Positions 17,362-26,761 of a DNA stretch of 64,000 bases are shown here, one piece after another; position 1 is the stretch's first letter, and every line of letters starts with the position of its first letter. Source of the stretch: CAVXYG01 sp963766005 (GTDB lineage: Bacteria > Actinomycetota > Actinomycetes > S36-B12 > GCA-2699445). The stretch is from NCBI GenBank assembly GCA_963766005.1, contig CAVXYG010000018.1:62001-126000 (forward strand). The letters are read 5' to 3'. A program made the translations under genes and the position numbers. A model generated the notes under the pieces. The model made no database searches and was not told the origin of the DNA. It saw nothing but the letters and a program-made list of their open reading frames with translations.

Positions 17362-18378
17362 ATGAAGAATCACGCCTTCGGGCGAAGCCTGGGTGTTGGC
17401 CTGATGGCTGCAGCACTCGTCTCCGCCGGGGCCTTCGGCGCACAGGCGAAGGGTCCCGGCAGCGGAGGCGGTGGCGGCAAGCCGCCCAGCGGCGAGTCCA
17501 TCGGCAACAACCTGTCCTACCCGCTGCTGATCGCGGGCGAGACCGGCCACGCGGGGCCGGTGCTCCGAGGCACCGAGTACGCGCCGGTGCTGGGCACGCT
17601 GCCCGCGACTACCTGGTGCTGCCCGACGGCACCAGGGCGTACTACCAGCAGAACGCCAACAACACCTGGCAGGCGTCCAACGCCAACCTGGCGTGCGCCG
17701 GGATCGATGTCGATCTCATCAACTGGGGCGACAACCTGGAGTCCAAGGACTGGGCCTACCGGCAGATCGTGCGCGTCGAGACCCAGTTGTACGACGCCGT
17801 CGGCGCCACCATGCCGGACGGCGAGGCCGACGGTCGGCTACGAGATGGCCAAGACGAACGACCTGACCGGCAAGAACGAGATGTGGGGCCTGCACGCCAC
17901 CGCGGCGGCGGAGCCCATCACGACCGTTCCCGAGACGGCGTTCGTCTACACGGCGGACTCGCGGCTGTCGATCCAGCAGATCGACCCGACTGCGGGCGAG
18001 CTGACCTGGGAGAACGGCCAGTGGGTCGGCGCGGGCGCCGGACCGGTCGTCGTGGACGTCGACACCGCCACCAGCGGCGACGGCATCGGCGGCTACAAGG
18101 GCGAGATCAGCGTCAGCGGCAACTTCGTCTACGGCTACGTGTGGAACACCCGCACCGACTCCGTGGGCGCAGCCGAGTACCGGATCACGTTCAGCCTCGA
18201 CGGCCTGCCCAGCGAGTGCGTGAGCCTGGCCGACGCTGAGATCATGGTGCCGGTCGAGGAGGAGGTCGCCGCGGAGGCGGAGCCCGGTGGCAACGTCCCC
18301 GTCATCGACCGCGTCAACAACCTCACCTACATCGATGTGGGCCTGACCTCTCAGAAGGGCGGCGGCAAGAACAAGTAG
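17362..18378 (+). CDS. Secreted protein, unknown, with a shifted internal segment
   Basis: The frame is open over 338 codons, with a signal peptide (1-30, ending FGAQAKG) and a Gly-rich stretch, then NNLSYPLLIAGETGHAGP. Between about 17,605 and 17,832 the protein-like sequence lies in another frame (DYLVLPDGTRAYYQQNANN, ...DLINWGDNLESKDWAYRQ). So one base appears to be missing near 17,605 and one extra near 17,832, probably sequencing errors. The corrected product has about the same length and reads through to a C-terminal VNNLTYIDVGLT. It is cotranscribed with the gene before it. The function is unknown; the aromatic and Asn-rich beta segments suggest a structured extracellular protein. A bidirectional terminator separates it from purL. 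Confidence 0.72.
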   Translation: MKNHAFGRSLGVGLMAAALVSAGAFGAQAKGPGSGGGGGKPPSGESIGNNLSYPLLIAGETGHAGPVLRGTEYAPVLGTLPATTWCCPTAPGRTTSRTPTTPGRRPTPTWRAPGSMSISSTGATTWSPRTGPTGRSCASRPSCTTPSAPPCRTARPTVGYEMAKTNDLTGKNEMWGLHATAAAEPITTVPETAFVYTADSRLSIQQIDPTAGELTWENGQWVGAGAGPVVVDVDTATSGDGIGGYKGEISVSGNFVYGYVWNTRTDSVGAAEYRITFSLDGLPSECVSLADAEIMVPVEEEVAAEAEPGGNVPVIDRVNNLTYIDVGLTSQKGGGKNK

Positions 18379-18396
18379 CCGCACCGCCTGCACGGT

Positions 18397-18443
18397 TGAT
18401 CGCCGCGAATTCCCGCTCCACAGCCAGGAATTCGCGGCGATCA
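18397..18443. terminator. Bidirectional terminator hairpin
   Basis: A perfect 17-bp inverted repeat (18397-18413 with 18427-18443, arm TGATCGCCGCGAATTCC) with a 13-nt loop. It lies between the convergent secreted-protein gene and purL, 18 bp after the former stop and 20 bp after the latter. Confidence 0.8.
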
Positions 18444-18463
18444 GCGCGCGCAGGGTCTTGGAC

Positions 18464-20762
18464 TCAGTGGCCGGCGAGCAGGGTGGGCAGGGTGGCGGTG
18501 TGGGCCTGCCGCAACTCGGCGAGGGGCCAGGTGACGGAGGCGCCCCAGACGTTGTCCAGCTGCAGGACCTGATCGTCCACGCCGAGGTCGGCGCCGAGGC
18601 CGGAATCCACCACGCCGATCCGGGCGAACGGGTACCGCCGGGCGGCGCACATCTCGGTGAAGCGCAACTCCTCCGAGCGCGGCACCACCACGATCGCCCG
18701 GCCCGCGGACTCGCTGGCGCAGAACGTGAACGGGTCGACCTCGTCGCTGACCCAGCACCGCGCCCCGGTCCCCGACCGCAGGGCCATCTCCACCAGCGAC
18801 TGGATCACGCCGCCCTCGGAGACGTCGTGGGCCGCGGTGAGCATGCCATCGCGCGAGCCCGCCACGAGGATCTCCGCCAGCACCTTCTCGGCGGCCAGGT
18901 CTACTGCCGGCGGCAGCCCGCCGAGGTGACCGTGCACCACATGGGCCCACTCCGATCCGGCGAACTCCTCCCGGGTCGCGCCGAGCAGGTAGATGAGCTC
19001 GCCGTCCGGGCCCCAGGCCATGGGCGTGCGGCGTCCCACGTCGTCGATGACGCCGAGCACGCCGACGACCGGCGTCGGCAGGATCGCCACATCCCCGGTC
19101 TGGTTGTAGAACGACACGTTCCCGCCGGTCACCGGCGTGCCCAACTCCAGGCAGCCGTCGGCCAGTCCGCGGACGGCCTCGGCGAACTGCCACATCACGG
19201 CCGGGTCCTCCGGGGAGCCGAAGTTCAGGCAGTTGGTGACCGCGAGCGGCACCGCCCCGGTGACTGCCACGTTGCGGTAGGACTCCGCCAGCGCGAGCTT
19301 GGCGCCGGTGTACGGGTCGAGCTTGGCGAACCGGCCGTTGCAGTCGGTCGAGACCGCGACGCCGCGACCGGACTCCTCGTCGATGCGCACCATGCCGGCA
19401 TCCTCGGGCATGGCCAGCGCAGTGTTGCCCTGCACGAAACGGTCGTACTGCTGCGTGATCCAGGACTTGTCGGCAAGGTTCGCGCTGCCGAGCATCCGCA
19501 GCACGAGCGCCTGCAGCTCCCCGGCGCTCGAGGGACGGGCCAGCTGCTCGGGCCCCGCGGCCTGCAGCTCGTCCTGCCAGTCCGGCCGGGCCAGCGGGCG
19601 GTGATAGACCGGTCCCTCGTGGGCGACCGTGCGCGGCGGCACATCGACCACCCGCTCGCCGTGCCAGTCGACGGTGAGCCGACCGGAGTCGTTGACCTCG
19701 CCGATCACGGCCGCCTCGACGTCCCACTTGGCGCAGATCGCCAGGAACGCCTCCAGGTTCGCCGGCGTCGACGATCGCGCACATGCGCTCCTGCGACTCG
19801 CTCATGAGGATCTCTTCGGGCGACAGCGTCGCATCGCGCAGCGGGACCCGGTCCAGCCACACGTGCATGCCGCCCTCGCCGTTGGAGGCCAACTCGCTGG
19901 TGGCGCAGGAGATCCCGGCGCCGCCGAGGTCCTGGATGCCAGTCACCAAGCCGGCATGCAGCACCTCCAGCGTGCACTCGATGAGCAGCTTCTCCATGAA
20001 CGGGTCGCCCACCTGCACACTGGGGCGCTTGGCGGGGCCGTCGGCGTCGAAGGTCTCACTGGCCAGCACGCTGACGCCGCCGATGCCGTCGCCGCCGGTG
20101 CGGGCCCCGTAGAGGATGACGAGGTTGCCCACGCCGCGAGCCGAGGCCAGGTGGATGTCCTCGTGCTTCATCGCGCCGACGCACAGCGCGTTGACCAGCG
20201 GATTGCCCTGGTAGGAGGGGTCGAAGACGACCTCGCCGCCGATATTGGGCAGACCCAGGCAGTTGCCGTACCCGCCGATCCCGGCGACCACGCCGGGCAG
20301 CACCCGCAGCGTGTCCGGGTTGGCCGGATCGCCGAAGCGCAGCGGGTCCATCACCGCGAGCGGTCGGGCACCCATGGAGAGGATGTCGCGAACGATCCCG
20401 CCCACGCCGGTCGCCGCGCCTTGGTAGGGCTCGACGTAGGAGGGGTGGTTGTGCGATTCGACCTTGAACGTCACCGCCCAGCCGTCGCCGATGTCGACCA
20501 CGCCGGCGTTCTCGCCGATGCCCACCAGGAGCGCCTCGGTCGCCGGCTTCTTGTCCCCGAACTGGCGCAGGTGCACCTTGGAGGACTTGTAGGAGCAGTG
20601 CTCGCTCCACATGACCGAGTACATGGCCAACTCGGAACTCGTGGGGCGCCGGCCGAGGATCTCCCGGATGCGCTCGTACTCGTCCGGCTTCAGCCCGAGG
20701 TCGGCGAAGGGCTGCCCGTGATCCGGCGTTCCCGCTGCCGCGGCGACGGTGTCCAGGCTCAT
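18464..20762 (-). CDS. purL: FGAM synthase large subunit PurL (one frameshift in this sequence)
   Basis: PurL uses ATP and ammonia from PurQ to convert FGAR to FGAM. The first part (20,762 to about 19,766) carries SELAMYSVMWSEHCSYKSS, FKVESHNHPSYVEPYQGAATG, GLPNIGGEVVFD and LGGAGISCATSE; the second part carries AVTNCLNFGSPEDP, GTPVTGGNVSFYNQT and TAAHDVSEGGV. The two lie in different frames. One extra base at about 19,761-19,766 explains this: removing it joins MCAIVDA to NLEAFLAICAKWDVEAA and gives 765 residues, the normal small-PurL length. It is the last gene of purS-purQ-purL, and its start overlaps purQ by 4 bp. Confidence 0.93.
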
Positions 20763-21442
20763 CGGGCACCCACCACGGTGGTCAGGACGGAGGTGAAGAA
20801 GCCGAGGCCGTCGACGGAGGGGCCGAATCCGGCCTCCACGGCATGCTCGGGGTGCGGCATGAGTCCGACGACGTTGCCGCGCTCGTTGCAGATCCCGGCG
20901 ATATCGCGTCGCGAGCCGTTCGGGTTGCCGACGTACCGGACGACGATGCGCCCCTCGCCCTCCAGCATGTCCAGCGTCGCCTCATCGGCGATGTAGCGTC
21001 CCTCGCCGGACTTCAACGGCACCACGATCCGCTGCCCCACGGTGTAGGACCGTGTCCAGGCCGAGTCGGTGGTGCCGATCTCCAGCTCCTGGTCGCGGCA
21101 GAGGAAGTGGCGCGACTCGTTGCGCATGAGCGCGCCGGGGAGCAGGTGGGTCTCGCACAGGATCTGGAAGCCGTTGCAGATCCCCAGCACCGGCATTCCG
21201 CGCCGGGCGGCATCGACGACCCGGTCCATGATCGGGGCGAACCGGGCGATGGCACCGCAGCGCAGGTAGTCGCCGTAGGAGAACCCGCCCGGGACGACGA
21301 CGGCCTCGACCTCCGGCAGGACGTCGTCGCCGTGCCAGAGCGGCACCGGGGTGCAGCCGGCACCGGCCAACGCGCGGCGGGCATCGCCGTCGTCCAGCGA
21401 GCCGGGGAAGGTGACGACGCCGACGCGGGGACCCCCGCTCAC
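20759..21442 (-). CDS. purQ: FGAM synthase glutaminase subunit
   Basis: The 227-residue class I glutamine amidotransferase delivers ammonia to PurL. The nucleophile motif LGICNGFQILCE gives the catalytic Cys, and LMPHPEHAVE gives the His and Glu of the triad. VVPGGFSYGDYLRCGAIA and the final GFFTSVL are typical of PurQ. It starts with GTG at 21442, overlapping the purS stop by 4 bp, and overlaps purL likewise. The three subunits would be made in equal amounts for the PurLQS complex. Confidence 0.96.
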   Translation of the reverse strand: MSGGPRVGVVTFPGSLDDGDARRALAGAGCTPVPLWHGDDVLPEVEAVVVPGGFSYGDYLRCGAIARFAPIMDRVVDAARRGMPVLGICNGFQILCETHLLPGALMRNESRHFLCRDQELEIGTTDSAWTRSYTVGQRIVVPLKSGEGRYIADEATLDMLEGEGRIVVRYVGNPNGSRRDIAGICNERGNVVGLMPHPEHAVEAGFGPSVDGLGFFTSVLTTVVGAR

Positions 21443-21702
21443 CGCTCCACCCCGCCCTCGTCGGCGACGTGGACCTCGAAGTCCTCGATCACCGGGTTGG
21501 CCAGCAGCCGCTCGGCGAGCTGCCGCACCTGGTCGAGGCGCTCCAGGTCCAGGTCGCCGTCGAGCTCGATCTCAAACCGCTTCCCCTGCCGGACGCTGGT
21601 CACCCCGGCCAGGCCGAGTCGCGCCATGGCGCCCTCCACGGCTCGGCCCTGGGGATCAAGGATCTCCGGCTTCAGCATCACATCGACGACCACGCGCGCC
21701 AC
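21439..21702 (-). CDS. purS: FGAM synthase PurS subunit
   Basis: The 87-residue protein holds PurL and PurQ together in the bacterial FGAM synthase complex. The sequence is typical: ARVVVDVMLKPEILDPQG, RLGLAGVTSVRQGKRFE, and LAERLLANPVIEDFEV. First gene of purS-purQ-purL, with 4-bp overlaps to purQ. About 80 bp separate it from the PAP2 gene upstream on the same strand, room for a promoter, although no clear box is seen. Confidence 0.95.
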   Translation of the reverse strand: MARVVVDVMLKPEILDPQGRAVEGAMARLGLAGVTSVRQGKRFEIELDGDLDLERLDQVRQLAERLLANPVIEDFEVHVADEGGVER

Positions 21703-21784
21703 GGCAGCTCCTCACACCTCGGGCTGCGACCAGTCTAGGTGTGCGGCCGCAGCGGCTCGGCCGGTGCACCCGAGCGGCGTGCCG

Positions 21785-22474
21785 TCAGCCCTCGTCGGGA
21801 CCGGCCGGTCCCGCGGCCGGGCTCGGCTGTCCGCCGTCGGCCGTCGGCCAGCAGCGCTGGACGGCGCCTGCCACGCCGCGCCCGATGACCCACCCGACGG
21901 CGACATCGCCCGGGTAGTGCACGCCGGTGTACACCCGGGAGAAGCCCACCGCGGCAGCAAGCGCGGTGATCGGAACGCGCAGCGCCGGGATCTGGCTGCT
22001 CACCACGGAGGAGAAGGCCGCCGCCGAGGCGGTATGCCCGGACGGGAACGAACTGGATTCCGGCTGACGCAGCCTGCGGGTCTGCGGGACGGCAACCGTG
22101 GGCCGGGGACGGGAGAACATCGGTTTGACCAGCGCGTTGGCCACCAGGGAGGTGCTGGCGATCGCGGTGAGGCCCATGAGCGCCGTGCGCCGCCCGCGAG
22201 CCCCGCCGGTTGCCGCAAGGACGGCCGAGATGCCCATCCACAGCCGCGAGTACGAGGCTGCTAGCGACAGCGGCGGGAGCAAGCGATCCAGGACTGGCGA
22301 CTCCATGTCTGCCACCGTGGTGAACGCTGCGACATCCGCATCGTGCAGATCCGCCATGACGGGGCGGAGATCGTGCGCCGTTGCGGTCATGGCATCCCTC
22401 GGCTCTCTCGGCGGCCGGACGGCGTCGCCCGGGGCTGCCGCGTCCGTCGGATTCGTTGGCTGGTCCGGGGTCAT
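21785..22474 (-). CDS. PAP2-family membrane phosphatase
   Basis: The 229-residue protein carries all three PAP2 phosphatase motifs: KPMFSRPRP (motif 1), SSFPSGHTAS (motif 2) and SRVYTGVHYPGDV (motif 3). Five or so hydrophobic helices surround them. It would dephosphorylate a lipid phosphate such as phosphatidate or a prenyl diphosphate at the membrane. The ATG overlaps the stop of the upstream lipid-kinase gene by 4 bp (ATGA). The pair corresponds to the single PAP2-diacylglycerol kinase fusion of other actinomycetes, but here it is split and in reverse order. The N-terminal 40 residues are Pro/Ala-rich and not conserved. Confidence 0.88.
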   Translation of the reverse strand: MTPDQPTNPTDAAAPGDAVRPPREPRDAMTATAHDLRPVMADLHDADVAAFTTVADMESPVLDRLLPPLSLAASYSRLWMGISAVLAATGGARGRRTALMGLTAIASTSLVANALVKPMFSRPRPTVAVPQTRRLRQPESSSFPSGHTASAAAFSSVVSSQIPALRVPITALAAAVGFSRVYTGVHYPGDVAVGWVIGRGVAGAVQRCWPTADGGQPSPAAGPAGPDEG

Positions 22475-23554
22475 TGGCTGTCGTCCTCCGAAAGGCTCGC
22501 CAGGTCCAGCAGCCGCGCGACGGCCGCCGCCGCCGGCGGCACGTACCCGGGCCGCGCCCCGGTCGGGAGGAGGAGCCGCAGGCCGCCCGGCACGGACCGC
22601 AGCTCCACCGGTGCCGGCAGCATGACCGACTCCCCATCGAGCCCGACCGCGATCGTGGCGCCCTCGGAGTGGACGGCGAGTTCCGCAGCGCTCCACTCCG
22701 TGCGGCTGCCTCAGGTCCCGCATCGTGAGCGATCCCACGTCGGCCCCCCGCGGGATCGAGAGGACCGACAGGATGCCGAGTTCGCCGCCGTCCATCGACG
22801 CTCGGCGGCCGAAGTCGGGCGGACCGCTCCACACGTAGCGGTTGTTGGACACCAGCAGCACTGCGGCGTCGTCGGCAGCCGCGCCGTCCGGCATGGCGAA
22901 GCGCACCGACCCCCCGGTTCCGGGCGCCGCGGCCATCTGTTTCGCAACGGCGACCAGCGTGCCGATCTTGTCCTGCCGATACCCCTCTGAGTGGACTGCC
23001 CTGGCGTAGAGGCCGAAGCTCACGTTGTTGACGAAGACGCGGTCGCCGGCCAGACCGTAGTCGACGGCGATCTCCTGCCCGGACTTCACTGCGTGCAGCG
23101 CCGACAGGGGGTGATCCCGGTTCAGGCCGATGTCCAGGGCGAAGTGGTTGCGCGTGCCGAGCGGGACGCAGAAGAAGGGCACGTCGCTCTCGATCGCCAC
23201 CTGAGCGACGAGCCCGAGGGAGCCGTCGCCGCCGGCCATGCCGACCGCGTCGGCACCGGCATCGATCACCTCCCGCGCCAACTGCCGCAGGTCCTCGCCG
23301 TGCTCCAGCACCCTCACCGCGATCCCCAGCTCCCGGGCGCGATCTGGCAAGCCGTAGCGCTGGGACTTGCCGTCACCGCTGCGCGGGTTGATGATCAGGG
23401 CCGGGCGCTGCACCGGGCTGGCCGCGGGCCGGGCCGACCGATACCGGTCCACCAGCCTGGGCAGGGCGTCGCGCACCAGGACCATCGTCGCGGCCGACCC
23501 GACCGCAACACCCCCGAGAAACCCGTACAGGCGTGAGGAGTGCTCGCTGCGCAT
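22471..23554 (-). CDS. Diacylglycerol/lipid kinase family protein (one frameshift in this sequence)
   Basis: The protein starts with a membrane helix (residues 10-30) and continues as a kinase catalytic domain of the DAGK/YegS type. It has ALIINPRSGDGKS, the nucleotide motif MAGGDGSLGLVAQ, and FCVPLGTRNHFALDIGL. It would phosphorylate a lipid such as diacylglycerol. After SLTMRDL the frame moves: one extra base at about 22,709-22,713 must be removed to continue as TEWSAAELAVHSEG and onwards to a TGA at 22471-22473. The corrected length is 360 residues. The TGA overlaps the ATG of the PAP2 gene. As sequenced, the open frame runs falsely into PAP2. Confidence 0.85.
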
Positions 23555-24041
23555 GGCTCGACCCTAGGGGCTGTGGCCGCCGAACCGGCGCCTGTGGGGT
23601 CGGTTGGCCAGGAGGGCCCCAGCACCACGCGCCTGCATCCGGCGCCTACCGCGCGGATGCCGCGGACAACGCTCGGGGCTCGGGCGGCCCCGCGTTCTCC
23701 CCGGCGAGGCGGTGGCTGGACAAGTCTGCGCAGCAGTCGACGCCCCGCGGCGGAGATGCACTCCGGCCCCCGTCCCCGCCTGGCCATCGCCGGGACGCAT
23801 CGACTGCAGCTCCGCAGATCGCCATAGCCGAGATCGGCGGGGGGCGAGCACCGAGACCGCGCCGGAACCGCACGGCCCGGGACCAACGTCTGCGGTCCGC
23901 CGCCGCCAGGGTGCCTGAGCGGCGGGCCAGACCGGGCGAGCCTCCCATGCGCAGTGCAGCACGCGCACGCCTGGGCCGTGGTCCGCGGTCGGCGTCGCGC
24001 AGGGCGACTGCGAGCGTGCGGCTGCGCACCCGGGCACCGGC
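23555..24041. other. 487-bp stretch without a recognisable gene
   Basis: The region lies between the lipid-kinase start and the stop of a membrane-protein gene. Several frames are open because of the high GC, but none shows conserved motifs, a signal peptide or a ribosome binding site. It probably holds the lipid-kinase promoter and possibly remnants of an old gene. Confidence 0.4.
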
Positions 24042-24635
24042 TCACCAACCGTGTTGTGGCCCCCGAGGAACAAAGAGCTGCGAGGCGGCCCGGCTTGGAC
24101 CGCCCCGACGACGGGCCGATCCGGCGAACAGCAGGGCCGCTATCAACGCTGGAGTCGGATACATCAGCGCGATCGCGATGGCACTCAGGGAGGCGGCCTC
24201 GGTGGTGGGACGCAGCGGATCCGTGTTCGGGTCCAAGGGCGCCAGGAAACTCGCTCCGGCAATCAGGACGAACACAGCCGGGACCAAGGAGCACACCAAG
24301 GCGACCGCCGCCCACTTCGGTTGGACAGACCCCAGCACGGCTGCCGCCAGGTAGGTCGACCCCGCACCCCACGCGATGAGCGCGCCGCCGGTCGCCAGGC
24401 CCTCGGATGCCAGTGTCCAGAACCCGTCCGCCAGGGCGAGCCCACCGGCGAGGACCAGGACGCCGATCGCCGACCAGCCGAGCGCACCCAGTGCGCCTCC
24501 CAGCCCGTGGCCGCCGCGTCGCCGCAGTTGCCCGACGGCGATCACGAGGATGACTGCGGCGGGCAGGAAGAACAGCCCTGTGATCCACGCGATCATCGTG
24601 GACAGCTCCGCACTCGCGTCGTTCTGGACGAACAT
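24042..24635 (-). CDS. Multi-pass membrane protein, unknown
   Basis: The 197-residue protein has about five hydrophobic segments: IAWITGLFFLPAAVILVIAVG, ALGWSAIGVLVLAGGLALAD, ALIAWGAGSTYLAAAVLG, WAAVALVCSLVPAVFVLIAG and ALMYPTPALIAALLFAG. These are joined by short loops, with basic residues after the first (QLRRRGGHG) and last (SARRRGG), so the basic tail is probably cytoplasmic. The ATG at 24635 has AGGGG 8 bp upstream. I recognise no family. It is divergent from a PH-like gene 128 bp away. Confidence 0.65.
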   Translation of the reverse strand: MFVQNDASAELSTMIAWITGLFFLPAAVILVIAVGQLRRRGGHGLGGALGALGWSAIGVLVLAGGLALADGFWTLASEGLATGGALIAWGAGSTYLAAAVLGSVQPKWAAVALVCSLVPAVFVLIAGASFLAPLDPNTDPLRPTTEAASLSAIAIALMYPTPALIAALLFAGSARRRGGPSRAASQLFVPRGPQHGW

Positions 24636-24763
24636 GATGCAACCCCTGTCATCAGCGTTCTGCCGGAGGTCGGCCACGAGTAGGGCCGGAGGTCCCGGTG
24701 CCAGGCCGCGGGACGGGGGTGGGCCGCCAGGCGTTCGGGCCGGCTCTGGGGGAGGCTGGGCGC

Positions 24764-25219
24764 GTGGGGCAGGACCGGGTGTATCCCTCGGCAGTGGATT
24801 GGTGGATCGGCGCCACACTGCTGCTGTGCGCCGCGCTCGTGCCGGTCCTGGCCGTGGCCGCGTTCGTGCTCGCCAGGTCCGACCCGGCCGACGCGGCGAC
24901 GGCCGGCATCGGCGCGGTGATCCTCGCCGTCGTGCTGGCGGCACTCACCTGGCCGGTCCGCTACACCTTCGCCGAGGACCGTCTCATCGTCGCCTTCGGC
25001 TGGTGCCGCTACCGGATCCCCTACGCCCAGATCACGGCGGCCGCGCCGACCAGATCGCCGTGGAGCAGCCCGGCGCTGTCGATGGACCGGGTACGCATCA
25101 GCTACGGCACGAAGTGGGTGCTGATCTCCCCGCGGAACCGCGCGGGATTCCTCGCAGAACTGCAGCGGCGAGCTCCGCGTCTGCGCCCGGCCGAGGACGG
25201 CGGACTGTCGGCAGAGTGA
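24764..25219 (+). CDS. Membrane protein with bacterial PH-like domain
   Basis: The 151-residue protein has two membrane helices near the start (WWIGATLLLCAALVPVLAVAAF and IGAVILAVVLAALTWPV). A small beta domain follows: YTFAEDRLIVAFGWCRYRIPYAQI, then DRVRISYGTKWVLISPRNRAGFLAEL. This wording (curve, reference strand, then I-S-P-x-x-x-x-F-L-x-x-L) is typical of the short bacterial PH-domain proteins. Function unknown. The GTG at 24764 is chosen because GGAGG lies 8 bp before it and the conserved region begins soon after. Confidence 0.8.
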   Translation: MGQDRVYPSAVDWWIGATLLLCAALVPVLAVAAFVLARSDPADAATAGIGAVILAVVLAALTWPVRYTFAEDRLIVAFGWCRYRIPYAQITAAAPTRSPWSSPALSMDRVRISYGTKWVLISPRNRAGFLAELQRRAPRLRPAEDGGLSAE

Positions 25220-25461
25220 TCCGACGCGGCGGCCGAGCACGCTCCCGACCTGCGGCAGCCGCGCGACCGAGGTGGCGGCAGGCGCCGGCCCACCAGCCGT
25301 CACGGCCGGCCGCGCTGGCGTGAGCGCGCTGCCCAGGGCCGAGCTCCGCGGCGTGGCGGCGCAGCGTCGAGCAGGCCGACGGTTGTGGATTGATGGAACC
25401 GCGAGGGACAATGGAGCGTCACAGAGGGTGAACAGGCCCGCCACCAGACCTGGGGGAAGAC

Positions 25462-26568
25462 ATGAACGGCTCCTTCGAGCACGACGTCCATCAGGGCGAA
25501 AGCACCGCGCACCGCGCCTGGTACCGGCGCCGCGGGCCCCAGGCCGCCGTCGCTGGGACCGCCGCTGCCGCGCTGGCTGTCGTGGGCTTCAGCATGGGCT
25601 CGGCCGCCAACGCCACGGTCAACCCGGAGGATGCCGTGGCCGAGGCGCAGCAGAACCTGCAGCAGCTGCCCTCGAGCGTGACCTTGACGGGTTCCGACAT
25701 GGCCGGCGAGATCACCTTGCTCCGCACCGATGAGGGCGCCCAGGTGACGGTCGATGCAGCTGACCAAGGGGTCTACTTCTCCGCCGCGCTGCTCGATGAC
25801 CGCGTCTACTTCCGGGTGGCCGGGGACCAGTTCTCCGGCGTGGCAGGCAATCCGATCGCGCAGGGCCTGACCGCGGGCTACCCGTCGATCACCGCCCTGC
25901 TCGACGGGCAGTGGGTCAGCATCGACGTCTCGGAGGACTCCGAGGTCCTCGCGGCGATGCAGGACCTCGTCCGAGCCCAGGTGGAGATCCCGGAGGGCCT
26001 GGGCGCGGCGGCGGAGGATCTGCAAGCCTCGATGAAGGCCATCGGCGAGGATCTGCGGACCCCGCTGCAGGATGCCTTGGCGGACAACGTCTCGGTGGCC
26101 GCCGGCGACGGAGTACCGGCCGGGCCGGCCGGCTCCGACCACTACATCGTCTCGTTGGACAGCAGTGCCGTGGCGACCGAGCTCGAGCCGGTGCTGCGGC
26201 AATCGCTGGAGCAGGCGCTGGCCGCGGTCGACGCCTTCGTGGCCGATGCCGGCGCGGACCTGCCCGGAGTCGATGAGCGCTGGAACGGCAAGAGCCAGGA
26301 GATCCTGGACGCCTTCGACCAGGCGATCGCCGAGGCGCTCGAGCGGGACACCGCCGCCATGGACGTGTGGATCGCCGATGGCGAGTTCACCCAGATCACG
26401 GTGGAGAACGCGACGCTGACGTTCGACCGGGATGCCCAGCTCGACGGGACGACCAGTGCGGTGAGCATGGATGAGGATCTGCTGCGCATCCTGCCGCTGC
26501 TGAGCACCTTCGAACTGCCCCAGACCCTGCCGTTCGACCTGCCGTTCGACCTGCCCTCGGCAGGCTGA
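25462..26568 (+). CDS. Exported protein of unknown function
   Basis: The 368-residue protein has a long N-terminal region with a hydrophobic segment (AAVAGTAAAALAVVGFSMGSAANA, about residues 29-52) that should serve as signal peptide or anchor. There is no lipobox. The mature part has a beta-rich segment (SSVTLTGSDMAGEITLLRTDEG; VYFSAALLDDRVYFRVAG) and a region of amphipathic helices with Asp/Glu. It ends with a repeated Leu-Pro-Phe-Asp motif (LPFDLPFDLPSAG). The overall plan resembles mycobacterial LppX/LprG-type lipid-binding exported proteins, but the similarity is too weak to claim. GGGGGAAG precedes the start, and a terminator hairpin follows. Confidence 0.72.
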   Translation: MNGSFEHDVHQGESTAHRAWYRRRGPQAAVAGTAAAALAVVGFSMGSAANATVNPEDAVAEAQQNLQQLPSSVTLTGSDMAGEITLLRTDEGAQVTVDAADQGVYFSAALLDDRVYFRVAGDQFSGVAGNPIAQGLTAGYPSITALLDGQWVSIDVSEDSEVLAAMQDLVRAQVEIPEGLGAAAEDLQASMKAIGEDLRTPLQDALADNVSVAAGDGVPAGPAGSDHYIVSLDSSAVATELEPVLRQSLEQALAAVDAFVADAGADLPGVDERWNGKSQEILDAFDQAIAEALERDTAAMDVWIADGEFTQITVENATLTFDRDAQLDGTTSAVSMDEDLLRILPLLSTFELPQTLPFDLPFDLPSAG

Positions 26569-26581
26569 CGGCTCACGCTCG

Positions 26582-26626
26582 CACGGGCCCGCCCCGGCGT
26601 CGATCAGACGCTGCGGCGGGCCCGTG
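26582..26626. terminator. Terminator hairpin after the exported-protein gene
   Basis: A 12-bp stem CACGGGCCCGCC pairs with GGCGGGCCCGTG over a 21-nt loop that itself can form a GCGTC/GACGC inner stem. It starts 14 bp after the stop. Confidence 0.78.
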
Positions 26627-26761
26627 TCACGTGCTGGGCCGGGGGCCGTTGCGCGGCCCCCGCAGTGCCGGGTGGCTGCGCCGGCGCGCCGGCACCCCCA
26701 GTCCACCCGTGCCAGACGTCCAACCTGCTGGCTGCGGATGTCCCCGACCACTCGACATCGG

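Noticed and set aside
19750..19780. Programmed frameshift in purL
   Set aside because: No slippery heptamer or downstream structure is seen, other genes nearby have similar single-base shifts, and PurL is not known to use frameshifting.
21785..23554. A kinase-phosphatase fusion protein of 589 residues
   Set aside because: The continuous frame exists only because of an extra base near 22,711. After correction the kinase ends at TGA 22471 and PAP2 starts with its own ATG.
23555..24041. Several 100-170-codon frames on both strands
   Set aside because: They are rich in Arg, Pro and Ala, lack motifs and ribosome binding sites, and overlap each other.
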